64,000 nt of DNA. Origin: Sphingobium chlorophenolicum. GTDB taxonomy: Bacteria; Pseudomonadota; Alphaproteobacteria; Sphingomonadales; Sphingomonadaceae. Below, in pieces: positions 36,575 to 45,199 of this stretch. Positions within the stretch are counted from its first letter, which is position 1, and the number at the start of each line of letters is the position of its first letter. The position numbers and the translations under genes are program-made. Below the pieces are notes generated by a model. It saw nothing but the letters and a program-made list of their open reading frames with translations. It did not search any database and was not told the origin of the DNA. The DNA is taken from the NCBI RefSeq assembly GCF_000722875.1, contig NZ_JFHR01000018.1, positions 1 through 64,000 of the forward strand. Reading direction: 5' to 3'.

Positions 36575-37195
36575 CTAAAGCGGCCGCGGGCCGGTGACCA
36601 TCAATCTTGTCTTCAAATTGCCGTCTGGACGGCGATGAAGATCGATGATGTGCCCGGCGCCGGGATCGAACTTCATCAAGTCCGCGACCGTCTCATAGGA
36701 TGTATTCGGGCCGAAGAACCGTTTCGGCCCGTGCCATTTCTGTCCTTCTATCAACCGGACCCGGTAGGTTCCGGACGGCACCGGAACTTCGATCCGCTCA
36801 TTGGCACCGACATAGATCGACAGTGCGTGCTGGTTCGTGTCCGGGTCGTAGAGCTGAACCACGGCGCTGGCCGCGCTGGCCGCGATCGTGAGCGAGCTTT
36901 TGCTGACGAAGCCCACGACATTTCCAGCAACAGTGACCGAGCCTGTTTCGGGAAAGGGCTGGATGGCCTCAAAATCCGGAATCCAGCCCCTCCGCTGCGC
37001 CTCGCCGTACATCGGGATGAGCATCGCCACGGCCGACAGCAGCAGGATCCACCTCTGAGCCGCGTGGCCCGCAAACCTCGGCCGGCTTCCTTTCGGATCG
37101 ATCCAGAGCCCCGTATGTTCGACACGGCCTTTCGCGTCGATCCACGAAGCGCTCCCCAGACGTGCCGCCGTCTCGCGACGGCGCCGCTCCCGCAT
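36575..37195 (-). CDS. Hypothetical membrane-anchored protein
   Basis: 206 aa. A hydrophobic segment WILLLSAVAMLIPMYG (about residues 48-64) follows a basic N-terminal cytosolic part, leaving a ~140-residue C-terminal periplasmic domain with beta strands (SGTYRVRLIEGQKW, GPNTSYETVADLMKF). Resembles small proteins beside MobF traI genes in sphingomonad plasmids. 39 bases upstream of the nuclease-like gene and 39 downstream of the 66-aa gene, so it may belong to either unit. Function unknown. Confidence 0.6.
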   Translation of the reverse strand: MRERRRRETAARLGSASWIDAKGRVEHTGLWIDPKGSRPRFAGHAAQRWILLLSAVAMLIPMYGEAQRRGWIPDFEAIQPFPETGSVTVAGNVVGFVSKSSLTIAASAASAVVQLYDPDTNQHALSIYVGANERIEVPVPSGTYRVRLIEGQKWHGPKRFFGPNTSYETVADLMKFDPGAGHIIDLHRRPDGNLKTRLMVTGPRPL

Positions 37196-37233
37196 CTAAT
37201 CGCGATCATCGATGCCCATCCTGGCCCTCCCCC

Positions 37234-37434
37234 TTAAAACCAGCCGTCCTTTCGGCCTTCATTGCTGTCGCGCAGGCGCCGCCCGTCGACCGCCGAGCGC
37301 CGGATCTCCAGCTCGACCTGATCGCCCTTGCGTCGCGTCCGGAAGTCCGCCTCGCTGAGGCCGTTGCGGCGCGCGTAATCCTCGGCCGCCTTCTCGCTGC
37401 CGAACTTGCCGCCCTCGTCAAAATCCCATGCCAT
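37234..37434 (-). CDS. Small hypothetical protein downstream of traI
   Basis: 66 aa, charged, no membrane segment: MAWDFDEGGKFGSEKAAEDY and a basic C-terminus. ATG 37434 has AAGGAG nine bases upstream, one of the better ribosome sites here. 42 bases after traI on the same strand. Probably a plasmid-conserved accessory protein. Confidence 0.7.
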   Translation of the reverse strand: MAWDFDEGGKFGSEKAAEDYARRNGLSEADFRTRRKGDQVELEIRRSAVDGRRLRDSNEGRKDGWF

Positions 37435-37476
37435 GATCGGTCTCCTTCATTCTGCCGGCACCACGCCGGCGCTTCG

Positions 37477-40400
37477 CTACAAATCGAGGCCCAGGCTCCG
37501 CTCGGGGAGCGGCGGCAGCAGGTCCGCCTTGTCGGGCTTGAGATCGGGTGGCGCCTTCAGATCGTCGCCCTTCGCCGGCGTGGCCGCCGGCAGCGGCCCA
37601 TCCGGAAGCGGGGGCAGATCAGCGAGGATCTCGTCCTGTCCGGCAAGGTTGATGCCGTCGATCGGGCCTGGGTCGAACTTGACCCGCTCGGACCCGGCCT
37701 TCTTGCCATCGATGTCGAGGCGGCCGAGCGTTTCGAGGGCGGAGGTCTTGTTGCCCGGGTTGGCGTCGAGCTGGCGCTCGAGCCGCTCCTTGTCGTCGAC
37801 GACCATGGTGAGATCGTCGCGGACGCGGGTCACGCCGACATTGAACAGGCGCTGGTTGGACAGGTTGCGCTCGTGGCTGTCCATGACCGTGATGGCTTTG
37901 TCGGTCGTGATGCCCTGCGCCATGTGCATGTTGAGCGCGTAGGCGAGGTCCAGGCGCGAGAGCATCGGATCGCCGAGCTCGAGGGTCAGGGTCTGCTTGG
38001 CCGCCGTCTCGACAGTGACGCCGCTCGCATCGATCGCCACCACCCGCGCGAGGGCGGCATTGTGAAGGTCGCGCGGCTTGTCGTTGGCGGTCCAGCGAAT
38101 GCGGTCGCCCTCGCGCACGTGGAGGTCCTTCTTCTCGGTCAGTTCGAGGCGATCGCGCTTCTCGGTGGGCGAGAGTTTCTGGAGATCGAACCGGACCTTG
38201 CGGCCGCCATGAGACAGCTCGACCTTGCCCGAGGGCAGCACTCTGGTGACGTCGTAGCGACCCTGCCCGAGCCCGACGTCCTGCGCGCCGCCGCGCCCGA
38301 CGTCGAGGGTTTGTCCGGGCCGATAGGAGGAGGCGTACCGCAGCTCCTCCCGGGTGAGGTTGACCCGCTCATAGACGGTCAGGTGGATGCCCTCCCCCCT
38401 GACGCTGCCCTCGGCCGCAAGCCCGTCCTGGATGCGCTGGTTGATGATCGCGCGGGACTCCCGACCCGAGGCGAACACGGCGGTGGCCGCGCGGTCCTCG
38501 CCGGAAAGGGCGAGCCACATTTCGGCGGCGGTTTCGGGCGGGCTCTCGCTCTCATGGACCTTGTCGCCCAGGACTTTCATCGCCTCGCCGGCCTTCCCGA
38601 CATTGGCGAGCGCAGCGACCGTGCGCAGCGTGTCGGTGCGCTGACGGATATTCTCGTCCATGCGCGCCATGGTCCCGCCGCCCGCCTGGATCATCGCGAA
38701 GGATTTGCCGGCATCAATCGAGGAGAGCTGCTGGCGATCGCCGACCAGGACGAGCTTGTCGACGGCGAGCGCGTCGGCGATCTGGTGGAGCCGCAGCATG
38801 TCATTGCTCGACACCATTGAGGTCTCGTCGACCACGAGCATGGCGCCGGCGAGCCTGGCACGCGCATCCTCGAACCGCGGGCTGTCGCGCTCGGTCACGA
38901 ACTTCCCGTTGGCGAGGACGAACGAGGCGATCGTCTGACTCTCGATCCCCGCCCCCTCGGCGAGGTCCGCGACCATCTTGTTCTGGAAGGCAAGGCCGAG
39001 AACCTTGCGCCCCTCCGCTTCCGCGACACGAGCGACCGCCTGGAGCATGGTCGACTTGCCGGCGCCGGCGATGCCCTGGATCGCAACCGTGCGATCGGCC
39101 GAGGAGAGAATGAGCGTCGCGGCGCCGAGCTGGCCGGCATTGAGCGACCGATCGGCCACCGCCTGCAGCCGTTCGGGCGCGTCGGCCGCTGAGACCATCG
39201 GCGTCGCTGTCCCGGCGCCCGCCTCGACCGCGGCAAGGATGTTCTGCTCGGTGCGCAAGGCGTCCTGCGTCGTCAGCATCTCGACGCCTTTGTCGCCGAT
39301 GCGTGCGACCCCCTGGATGAGCTGGCGGTTCTCGATGAGCTGGCCGATCCGGTGCTCGACCGTGTCGATCGTCACTCCTTTGAGGCCGAGATCCAGCGCG
39401 GTCTTCGAAAGCTGATGGTGGCCGAACGCCGCTTCGCGCTCGGAAAGGATCCGCACCGCCGAAGCGACCGCAAGCTGCGAGCGGGCGACGGCCGGCGATT
39501 TCGTGGCGCGGGCTAGGCCGCTGTCGACCAGCGGATCGGGCGAGCGCAGGAAGCCGCCGACAATCTCGCGCGCGCCGGCGATCACGTCGGTGACCGCCCG
39601 ATAGCCGCGTTCGAAGCGGGTATCTGCGAGACCCTGCCCGGCCCGTGCATCGGCCGAAGCGAGCAGGCTCTTGCCGTCGAAGCCGAGCGCGGCCGCCTTG
39701 TCGATCCAGCCCTGGACGAGAGTGCCACGGTCCTCGACATTGAGCTTGGGATCGCGGGTGGTGGTGGTGACCCCGTCACGCCCTTTTGGCGAGACGATGC
39801 CGAGCTCCGCCGCCTTCTCGAGGATGGCTTCGCGCCGCTGGCTGAAGGCGTCGATCACCGCCTTGGGAACGCCGGCGATCTCGAAGGTGCCGTGCTTGCC
39901 CTTCATTTCGACCTGGTAGCCGAGCTGCTCGAGCCCGCTGCGCAGGTAGGCGTGGTAGATGGCGCCGATCGTCGTGTTGTTGCTCCAGATCTTGTCGGCA
40001 TGGAGCGCCTGCCACTTACCGTCCGGCATGCGGGTCAGATTGGCGACGACGGCATGGATATGGGCCTGTGGATCGAGCGCCCGGCTCGTGTCGTGCTGGA
40101 AGAGTGCGTAGACGAGGTTGCCGGTGCGGACCGGCACCTTGCGGCCCTCAATATCCTTGCGCCCTTCGGCGAGGTTTTTCTCGACCCAGGCCATGGTCTT
40201 CTGGACCGCGCTCATGTTCGCCGCGAACACGCGCTTGTCACCGGCGATATAGGCCATGACCGACACCGACTTCGGCACCGAGAAGGTAAGGTCGAGCCCA
40301 TTGCGCCGGTTCTCGACCTGGGCGATGCCTTCCCCGCTCGGCAGCACGCCGCTCAGCGTTTTCTCGAAAGCGTCGCGGGCGACCTCGCCGGAAAGCCCCA

Positions 40401-40536
40401 GCGCTTCAGCCCCTGCCCCGCCCCATTCGCTGATCTCGGCCGAGCCGTCGGCCGTGTAGTAATTGTCCTTGAAGTCGTCCTTCGCGAAATAGTTCGCGGC
40501 GCCGGCTGCGGAACGGACCGAGGCGATCGAGTGCAT
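37477..40536 (-). CDS. traI: TraI, MobF-family conjugative relaxase-helicase
   Basis: 1019 aa. N-terminal TrwC-type relaxase: catalytic Tyr candidates in AANYFAKDD and NYYTADG, and the three-His metal motif in FQHDTSRALDPQAHIHAV. Then a helicase with Walker A GIAGAGKST, Walker B LVVDETSM and VLVGDRQQLSSI. C-terminal Pro-rich tail. Relaxase nicks oriT and pilots the strand, helicase unwinds it. Shorter than F TraI, like R388 TrwC. Three bases separate its start from the traD stop. The likely oriT is at 43323-43373. Confidence 0.95.
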   Translation of the reverse strand: MHSIASVRSAAGAANYFAKDDFKDNYYTADGSAEISEWGGAGAEALGLSGEVARDAFEKTLSGVLPSGEGIAQVENRRNGLDLTFSVPKSVSVMAYIAGDKRVFAANMSAVQKTMAWVEKNLAEGRKDIEGRKVPVRTGNLVYALFQHDTSRALDPQAHIHAVVANLTRMPDGKWQALHADKIWSNNTTIGAIYHAYLRSGLEQLGYQVEMKGKHGTFEIAGVPKAVIDAFSQRREAILEKAAELGIVSPKGRDGVTTTTRDPKLNVEDRGTLVQGWIDKAAALGFDGKSLLASADARAGQGLADTRFERGYRAVTDVIAGAREIVGGFLRSPDPLVDSGLARATKSPAVARSQLAVASAVRILSEREAAFGHHQLSKTALDLGLKGVTIDTVEHRIGQLIENRQLIQGVARIGDKGVEMLTTQDALRTEQNILAAVEAGAGTATPMVSAADAPERLQAVADRSLNAGQLGAATLILSSADRTVAIQGIAGAGKSTMLQAVARVAEAEGRKVLGLAFQNKMVADLAEGAGIESQTIASFVLANGKFVTERDSPRFEDARARLAGAMLVVDETSMVSSNDMLRLHQIADALAVDKLVLVGDRQQLSSIDAGKSFAMIQAGGGTMARMDENIRQRTDTLRTVAALANVGKAGEAMKVLGDKVHESESPPETAAEMWLALSGEDRAATAVFASGRESRAIINQRIQDGLAAEGSVRGEGIHLTVYERVNLTREELRYASSYRPGQTLDVGRGGAQDVGLGQGRYDVTRVLPSGKVELSHGGRKVRFDLQKLSPTEKRDRLELTEKKDLHVREGDRIRWTANDKPRDLHNAALARVVAIDASGVTVETAAKQTLTLELGDPMLSRLDLAYALNMHMAQGITTDKAITVMDSHERNLSNQRLFNVGVTRVRDDLTMVVDDKERLERQLDANPGNKTSALETLGRLDIDGKKAGSERVKFDPGPIDGINLAGQDEILADLPPLPDGPLPAATPAKGDDLKAPPDLKPDKADLLPPLPERSLGLDL

Positions 40537-40539
40537 GGG

Positions 40540-42843
40540 TCAGATGCCCATATCGAGATCGTCATTGTCGCGTCCGGCGGCGAATCCCTGGCGCAGCTCG
40601 ATGAGAGTCTGGTCCTCGACCTGCGGGCCGGGCGCGACGGCGCCGCGCGCATCGCGCCGCTCCCCCTCGGGCCGCGTGGCCGCCGCCTGTTCGCCCTCCC
40701 TGGGCGTGCCTGCAGCCCCCTTGTCGGCCGTGCGGTTCGCCGGCGTGGACTGCTCGTCGCGATCGTCGTTGCGCTGAGCGGTGCGCGCCGCGTCGGCGCT
40801 CTCTTCCTCGGGCGGTCCCTGCAGGATCCGGGCGGCCATGTCCTTTGCGAGATTGGTCGATTCGACGACCTCATCGATGATTTGCGCGGCGCCGTCGCGG
40901 CCGCCGGCCTCGCCCCCGTCTTCGGAGAAAGCATCCTCGCCGCGGCGCGAGCGCACCGGCTGCATCGAGGGCCGGGCCATGAAGCCACGGGCGACCTCGG
41001 GATAGTCCTTCCACTCGAGCAGAATGCGCGCGGCGGGAAAGCCATCGGGGAACTTCACGAACCCGTGCATCGAGGGCAGGTTCGTGATGTCGTCAGCGAT
41101 GACGAGGGGCTCGACCTGCTTGCGCGGGGTCAGGGTCGAGGCGTCACGATTGTTGTTGTAGCCATAACTATAGGCCTCATCCATCTGCCGCACTTCGCGG
41201 TTGCCGATATATTGCGAGCATTCCTCGGCGGTCTTGAGTTCGCTGGTCGCGAGGATGAGCTTGGTGCGCGCGAGTGAGGCGAGATTGCGGGCGCCCTCCT
41301 CGCCATAGACCTCGACCAGTTTCTGGAAGCTGTGGAGCCCCAGGATCATCGCGCCGCCGAAGTTGCGGGCGGTCTGAAGTCCCTTCTCGATCGCGGGCAG
41401 GCGGTGGAGCGCACCGACCTCGTCGAACATGAACCAGGTCCGCAAGCTGCGGGTCCGGGGCAGCGTCATCAGACTGGTGATTGCGAGATTCATCCAGAGC
41501 GTGAGCAGCGGCCTGTTCATCTCCAGGTCGTCGTAATCGGAGGTGACGAACAGGATCGATCCAGGCGCGCGCTCGGTGGTCATCCAGCGCCGGATCGAGA
41601 ACTGTTCGCCCTCGTCCGGGAGGAAGCGCAGGACCTGCGCATTGGTGTTGAAGACGGCGCGGATGGACTCGGCCATGCGGGCGGCTTCCGGCGCGGTCAG
41701 CGGGTCGGCGATGGTGTTGGCGAGGAAGCGGTGAACGCGCTTCAGGTCCGCCGTCATCAGGTTCTCGGAGAGGGCGAGATTGCTCGTCTGGCCGCGCTCC
41801 TGGAGGCGCACGCACATCTCGATGAAGAGGGTCCGCGCCGCGAGCGCCCAGAAGGGTTCGGACGAACCACCATCGGACGGGATCAGCGCCGCGGCGGCGG
41901 ACGTGAAATGGCTGTAGGTCGAGCAGTCGTTGAAGATCGACCAGGCCGGGCAGCGCTGATCCATGGGGTTGAGGATCGTGTCTCGGGCCGGATCGTAGAA
42001 GGCTTCAACATAGGCGCCGGTAAGGTCGAAGATAACGGCATTGTCCTGCCGTTGACGCATCTGGGTGACCAGGCTTCTGAGTTCCGTCGTCTTGCCCGCG
42101 CCGGTCGTGCCGATGAGCATGGTGTGGGACTGTTCGAGGCGATGCGGATAGGGCACGCCGGCGAGCGTGTAGGGATGATGGATCCCGCCCGCCTTTCGCT
42201 CGGAAAAGGGCAGGCGGAGTACGGCGGCCGGGCTCAGCCGGGGGAAAAACTGGTGTGCATCTTCTTCGAACTTGGCGGCATTGTGCTGCGCGATTTCGGA
42301 GACGAGGACGGCGCGAACGACGAGCATGGCGCCGCGCTCATGGCGTTCCTGAAGGATCGATTTGCCGCGCCGGCGGGAGATGTCGATGAACCAGATCGCG
42401 AGCGGCGTGACGACGAAGATCGAGACCAGGAGCGAGCCGATCAGTGCGTGGACGGTCGTGGCCCAGGCCTTCTGGACGGCGGGGATATAGGGCACCGCCG
42501 GCATGATGGTTTTGTAGACCTCGCCGCTCGGCAGCGTGACGTTGACGCGCTTGTTCGGGTTGAGGTCGACCCAGTTCCAGAGGCCCGCATAGACCTTCAT
42601 GCAGACGAGCTGGAAACCGTGCTCGTCGAGGCGGATCGAGAGGATGATGAACCAGGCCAGGAGGAAGGCGAAGAACCACGCCAGGATCGGCAGCCTGGCG
42701 CCCGAGAACCACATCAGCATCTCATGGGTGAGAAGCTGGGAGCCGCGCGTGAAATTGCCCGAGTTGCGCTGCACGCGGCCGCGCGCGGAGTGGTGGGTCA
42801 GCGGGATGTTCTGACCGTTCGAGCGGATGTCCTTACGCGCCAT
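40540..42843 (-). CDS. traD: TraD, type IV coupling protein
   Basis: 767 aa from ATG 42843. Two N-terminal membrane helices (ILAWFFAFLLAWFIILSI and LIGSLLVSIFVVTPLAIWFI), then a VirD4/TraD ATPase: Walker A LIGTTGAGKTTEL, Walker B TWFMFDEVGAL. Acidic, Glu/Arg-rich C-terminus after about residue 600, as in TraD proteins that contact the relaxosome. ATG 42843 overlaps the end of the RHH gene by 11 bases; an in-frame codon 36 bases upstream is less likely. Delivers the TraI-DNA complex to the T4SS. Confidence 0.95.
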   Translation of the reverse strand: MARKDIRSNGQNIPLTHHSARGRVQRNSGNFTRGSQLLTHEMLMWFSGARLPILAWFFAFLLAWFIILSIRLDEHGFQLVCMKVYAGLWNWVDLNPNKRVNVTLPSGEVYKTIMPAVPYIPAVQKAWATTVHALIGSLLVSIFVVTPLAIWFIDISRRRGKSILQERHERGAMLVVRAVLVSEIAQHNAAKFEEDAHQFFPRLSPAAVLRLPFSERKAGGIHHPYTLAGVPYPHRLEQSHTMLIGTTGAGKTTELRSLVTQMRQRQDNAVIFDLTGAYVEAFYDPARDTILNPMDQRCPAWSIFNDCSTYSHFTSAAAALIPSDGGSSEPFWALAARTLFIEMCVRLQERGQTSNLALSENLMTADLKRVHRFLANTIADPLTAPEAARMAESIRAVFNTNAQVLRFLPDEGEQFSIRRWMTTERAPGSILFVTSDYDDLEMNRPLLTLWMNLAITSLMTLPRTRSLRTWFMFDEVGALHRLPAIEKGLQTARNFGGAMILGLHSFQKLVEVYGEEGARNLASLARTKLILATSELKTAEECSQYIGNREVRQMDEAYSYGYNNNRDASTLTPRKQVEPLVIADDITNLPSMHGFVKFPDGFPAARILLEWKDYPEVARGFMARPSMQPVRSRRGEDAFSEDGGEAGGRDGAAQIIDEVVESTNLAKDMAARILQGPPEEESADAARTAQRNDDRDEQSTPANRTADKGAAGTPREGEQAAATRPEGERRDARGAVAPGPQVEDQTLIELRQGFAAGRDNDDLDMGI

Positions 42844-43123
42844 GATATTGGACCAGGCGCTTGTCGGTTTCGGCGACAAGCCGATCGCGCAGTTCGGGAT
42901 ATTGCTCGCGGATGATGACGTCCAAGGCGAGCTGCTGGAACTCGCTGATGCGGGCCAGCCGGCGCTGGCTGGCGGTCAGGACGTCGGAGGAGGAGAGGAA
43001 GACATCGAGGGCCGACCGGATGATGTCGGCGACCGTCAGCTTCTGCTCGGCGGCGATCGCGCTGAGGCGGTCCCACTGGGAGCGCTCCAGGCGGATATTG
43101 TAGTGCCTGTAACTGGTAGCCAA
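42833..43123 (-). CDS. Ribbon-helix-helix relaxosome accessory protein (TTG start)
   Basis: 96 aa. MATSYRHYNIRLERSQWDRLSAIA then LTVADIIRSALDVFLSS is a ribbon-helix-helix, followed by a helical tail. Start TTG 43123 is favoured because AGGAGG lies six bases upstream; the alternative TTG 43129 touches the ribosome site. Its place before traD and next to oriT matches TraY/TrwA-type accessory proteins that bind oriT and repress the tra promoter. Divergent from the oriT-side region. Confidence 0.8.
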   Translation of the reverse strand: MATSYRHYNIRLERSQWDRLSAIAAEQKLTVADIIRSALDVFLSSSDVLTASQRRLARISEFQQLALDVIIREQYPELRDRLVAETDKRLVQYHGA

Positions 43124-43233
43124 GACCAACCTCCTAGCAGGGAGGCTGGTGGGGACCGAAGAAGAGCCTTATTTATAGCGGTGCAGCTGAGACCGGGCAA
43201 GTTGATCCTGCGACCCCGTCGCCCTGTAGTCTC

Positions 43234-43295
43234 GCGTAGTACATGGGATTGGCGGATTTCCGTCCATTTCGCGCGGCCTCAAATCCGTACTACGC
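43234..43295. repeat. Long-range inverted repeat upstream of the RHH gene
   Basis: GCGTAGTAC at 43234-43242 and GTACTACGC at 43287-43295; each is followed on the inner side by GGATT/AAATCC-like symmetry. Sits between the tra promoter and the putative nic region. Probably binding sites for relaxosome or regulator proteins. Confidence 0.45.
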
Positions 43296-43322
43296 CATAC
43301 TCTCCTTCCCTTCCGCGCTAAG

Positions 43323-43373
43323 CCGTTGTGCAACAACGGAAACCCTGCACCTTCAGGTGCGTAGGGTGTGCTC
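43323..43373 (+). other. oriT: Probable oriT nic region (MobF type)
   Basis: CCGTTGT-GCA-ACAACGG (43323-43339) then hairpin GCACCT-TC-AGGTGC (43347-43360) followed by GTAGGGTGTGCTC. MobF plasmids such as R388 have a hairpin ending GGTGC followed by GTATTGTC, with the nick a few bases after the hairpin; here the nick would fall about 43364-43366. It lies beside the RHH gene, traD and traI as expected. Based on pattern memory, not on an alignment. Confidence 0.6.
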
Positions 43374-43375
43374 AT

Positions 43376-43769
43376 CCTTTGAGACTGATCCCAGGTCCCG
43401 GGCCTGTTCGAAGCTGGTTGGAGGGCGCCGTTTGCCGGGTCTGGCAGGGCAGAGGTCCGCCGTGAGGCGGAACCGCGATTCCCGGTGCTGCCAGGCAGGC
43501 CGGTCGCAAGAGGGATGCCGTCCGGGGCCGTCCTCTCCGCGCTCGGGCGAAGCCCGAGACGCGGGACCAATGGCGGCCGAAGGCCCCATTGGGAAGGCGA
43601 GGATCGTGACCCGAACGGGCTGAGACAAGGCGTCGGCCTTAGCGAATAGAGCCGTGATCGGGCCTTGGCCTGATCCGCCCAGCCGACCCAAACTTCTTCT
43701 TCCGGGCGTCAGGCGCCACAGCTATAGTCACCCGGTTCATAGCCCGATTAGCCTTCACAAGAGGCACTT
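43376..43769. other. Gene-free region with several hairpins
   Basis: No convincing gene. Perfect short hairpins include TCCGCC-GTGA-GGCGGA near 43461-43476, CTCGGGC-GAA-GCCCGAG near 43543-43559 and CCAATGG...CCATTGG-like near 43568-43593. Possibly additional oriT, partition or leader structure. No repeat-spacer array. Confidence 0.35.
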
Positions 43770-43988
43770 ATGGCAAAGACATTGGAACAGGAGCGGTTGG
43801 CACTCGAAGAGGACGAGCGGAAGCTGCAGAGCCGACGCAAGATGCTCGAAGAGAAGGAACGTGAACAGGCGATCACGCTGGTCGAACGAGCGGGGCTGCT
43901 GAAGCTCGACGGCAAGCGGTTGGGCGCCCTCATGGATCGGATCAAGACACTCGGTATCGAGGCCGTCGAGAAGAAGCTGGCCGCCTGA
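43770..43988 (+). CDS. Small TraD(Ti)/MobC-like mobilisation protein
   Basis: 72 aa. First half is a charged helix/coiled coil (LEQERLALEEDERKLQSRRK), second half LVERAGLLKLDGKRLGALMDR resembles the small TraD proteins of rhizobial Ti-type transfer systems (vERAGL...LLGAL). ATG 43770 has AGAGG six bases upstream. Lies right of oriT on the opposite strand from the tra operon. Family call by resemblance only. Confidence 0.6.
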   Translation: MAKTLEQERLALEEDERKLQSRRKMLEEKEREQAITLVERAGLLKLDGKRLGALMDRIKTLGIEAVEKKLAA

Positions 43989-44015
43989 CCCCGACCGCCG
44001 CGGCGGCGCCGCGGC

Positions 44016-44070
44016 ACGGCCATGGGGGGCTCGATGCCCCTCATGGCCGTATCCCTCCCACACAAAAAAA
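44016..44070. terminator. Hairpin between convergent genes, probable bidirectional terminator
   Basis: A long stem (about 44016-44028 with 44036-44050, including ACGGCCATG and CATGGCCGT) encloses GGGGGGCTCGATGCCCC, followed by a run of seven A at 44064-44070 which reads as T for the minus-strand gene. Sits between stops at 43988 and 44102. Confidence 0.5.
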
Positions 44071-44101
44071 GGGAGAGGCGCGCGGCCCCTCCCCTCACCC
44101 T

Positions 44102-44326
44102 TCAGAACTCGTCGGACATCCGGCCGGGGACCGTGTGGACCACCCGGTCGATGAGCCGCATCGGCAGCGCGTCGTAATCGCCCTCGTCGATGGCGACGTA
44201 GCGGCCGTCCTCCTCTTCGATGATGTGCTGGTCGAAGAAGCTGTGGAGCGCGCGACGCTCGGCGAAGGCGAGAGCGGCGAGATAGGCAGCGGCGTCGGCG
44301 TGGGCGGCGGTCGAGATGATCTGCAT
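44102..44326 (-). CDS. Small hypothetical plasmid protein
   Basis: 74 aa. Helical N-terminus (AAAYLAALAFAERRALHSFF), acidic beta part (EEEDGRYVAIDEGDYDALP), then IDRVVHTVPGR. ATG 44326 has AGGAG about eight bases upstream. No domain recognised. Typical single-gene unit of this backbone with its own leader. Confidence 0.65.
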   Translation of the reverse strand: MQIISTAAHADAAAYLAALAFAERRALHSFFDQHIIEEEDGRYVAIDEGDYDALPMRLIDRVVHTVPGRMSDEF

Positions 44327-44436
44327 GATGGTGCTCCTGTCGTCTTGAATGACAGGGGAATGGTCGTCGTTGAGCGGGCCGCCGGGTCAGGGACGCCGGC
44401 ACAGCCGGCGCCGCGAAGCGGCGGTGGGGGTCACGA

Positions 44437-44498
44437 TTTTCCTTGGCGGCCACTGTCCTTGAAGGAGAGGCGCGCCGTTCGTTCCGCCAAGGAAAATG
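44437..44498. repeat. Perfect 14-bp inverted repeat in a gene-free region
   Basis: ATTTTCCTTGGCGG at 44437-44450 and CCGCCAAGGAAAAT at 44485-44498, 34-base centre. A diverged relative (GATTTTC...GAAAATT) occurs at about 47074-47123, in both cases followed by TCCTTGAC and a GATTTT stretch, so this is a repeated leader module for the plus-strand genes downstream. Confidence 0.45.
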
Positions 44499-44726
44499 GT
44501 GGGGCCCCGCCGTCCTTGACGCGGTGGTTCGCTCAACGACATCCTCGGAAATCTGTGAGAGATTTTATCCTCTGATGGGAGCGCGACGGTCGCCCCACGG
44601 GCTTTGAGGCGCGGGCTCCGGAGATTGCTTGCACCGATCGGGGTTCAGGCCGTTATGGAGCGGCGCGTTGACATCGCAATGGTCAGCATCGCGCCGTTCA
44701 GTTTGGTTCATTGATGTCCCTGTGTT

Positions 44727-44940
44727 AGTCCCCTCGGGCGCTGCAGAACGGGCAGCGCCGGGACTGGTAATCCCGTCGAGAACGGCAACTCGGTGTGAGG
44801 TTCACGCCGGGGTGCCTGCGCATATGTCCAGGTGCCTCGGCACTAAAAGCGTAGGCGCATGTCTCGACGTGTTACCAGCCCCGGCTCCCGCGCCCAGTGC
44901 GCGGGAGTTGATCTGGACGGGCGCGCCGACAGCTCCGATA
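44727..44940 (+). ncRNA. Candidate structured RNA or long structured leader
   Basis: In a 640-base stretch without genes (44327-44964) several strong hairpins follow each other. The first is AGTCCC-ctcg-GGCGCTGC, loop AGAACGG, GCAGCGCC-GGGACT (44727-44765), a 14-bp stem with one bulge. Then CCGT...ACGG, GGTGTGA...TCACGCC (with a G-U pair), GTGCC-TC-GGCAC, and CTCCCGCGC-CCAGT-GCGCGGGAG (about 44886-44908), with ACCCC...GGGGT near 44943-44959. No known RNA family recognised. It ends just before a small gene and could be its leader. Confidence 0.3.
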
Positions 44941-44964
44941 AACCCCCGCGCTCGGGGTGGTGAT

Positions 44965-45129
44965 ATGGACCATGATGATAAGGAGCCTACGGTCGTGCGT
45001 GCGCTTGCGCTGGCCCTGACGCGGCAGGCGCTGACCTATGCTACATCGCTGAAGGACGAGGAGGCGAGCGAGCATCTGCAACTCGCCATCGAGGCGCTCA
45101 TCAAGCCGCGAGCGCTGCCCGCGGGCTGA
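44965..45129 (+). CDS. Small hypothetical protein
   Basis: 54 aa, MDHDDKEPTVVRALALALTR... with a helical body and ending KPRALPAG. ATG 44965 has GGGGTGG about six bases upstream. Codon use agrees with neighbours. Convergent with the gene at 45200. No domain recognised. Confidence 0.55.
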   Translation: MDHDDKEPTVVRALALALTRQALTYATSLKDEEASEHLQLAIEALIKPRALPAG

Positions 45130-45199
45130 GCGCCAGGCAGGCAAAAAAGGGTACGCCAGCGAGTGACGCGCCCCCCTTCTGCGTCTCCAATGGGGGAGG

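Noticed and set aside
37162..38820. Long plus-strand open frame (552 codons)
   Set aside because: Shadow of traI; the minus strand encodes clear relaxase-helicase motifs.
39892..42915. Two more long plus-strand frames (461 and 527 codons)
   Set aside because: Shadows of traI and traD; both genes are well supported on the minus strand.
43130..43769. CRISPR array in the hairpin-rich region
   Set aside because: Hairpins differ in sequence and there is no repeat-spacer periodicity.
44327..44964. tRNA or tmRNA in the hairpin-rich stretch
   Set aside because: No cloverleaf with a T-loop GTTCGA-type motif, CCA end or tag frame could be assembled.
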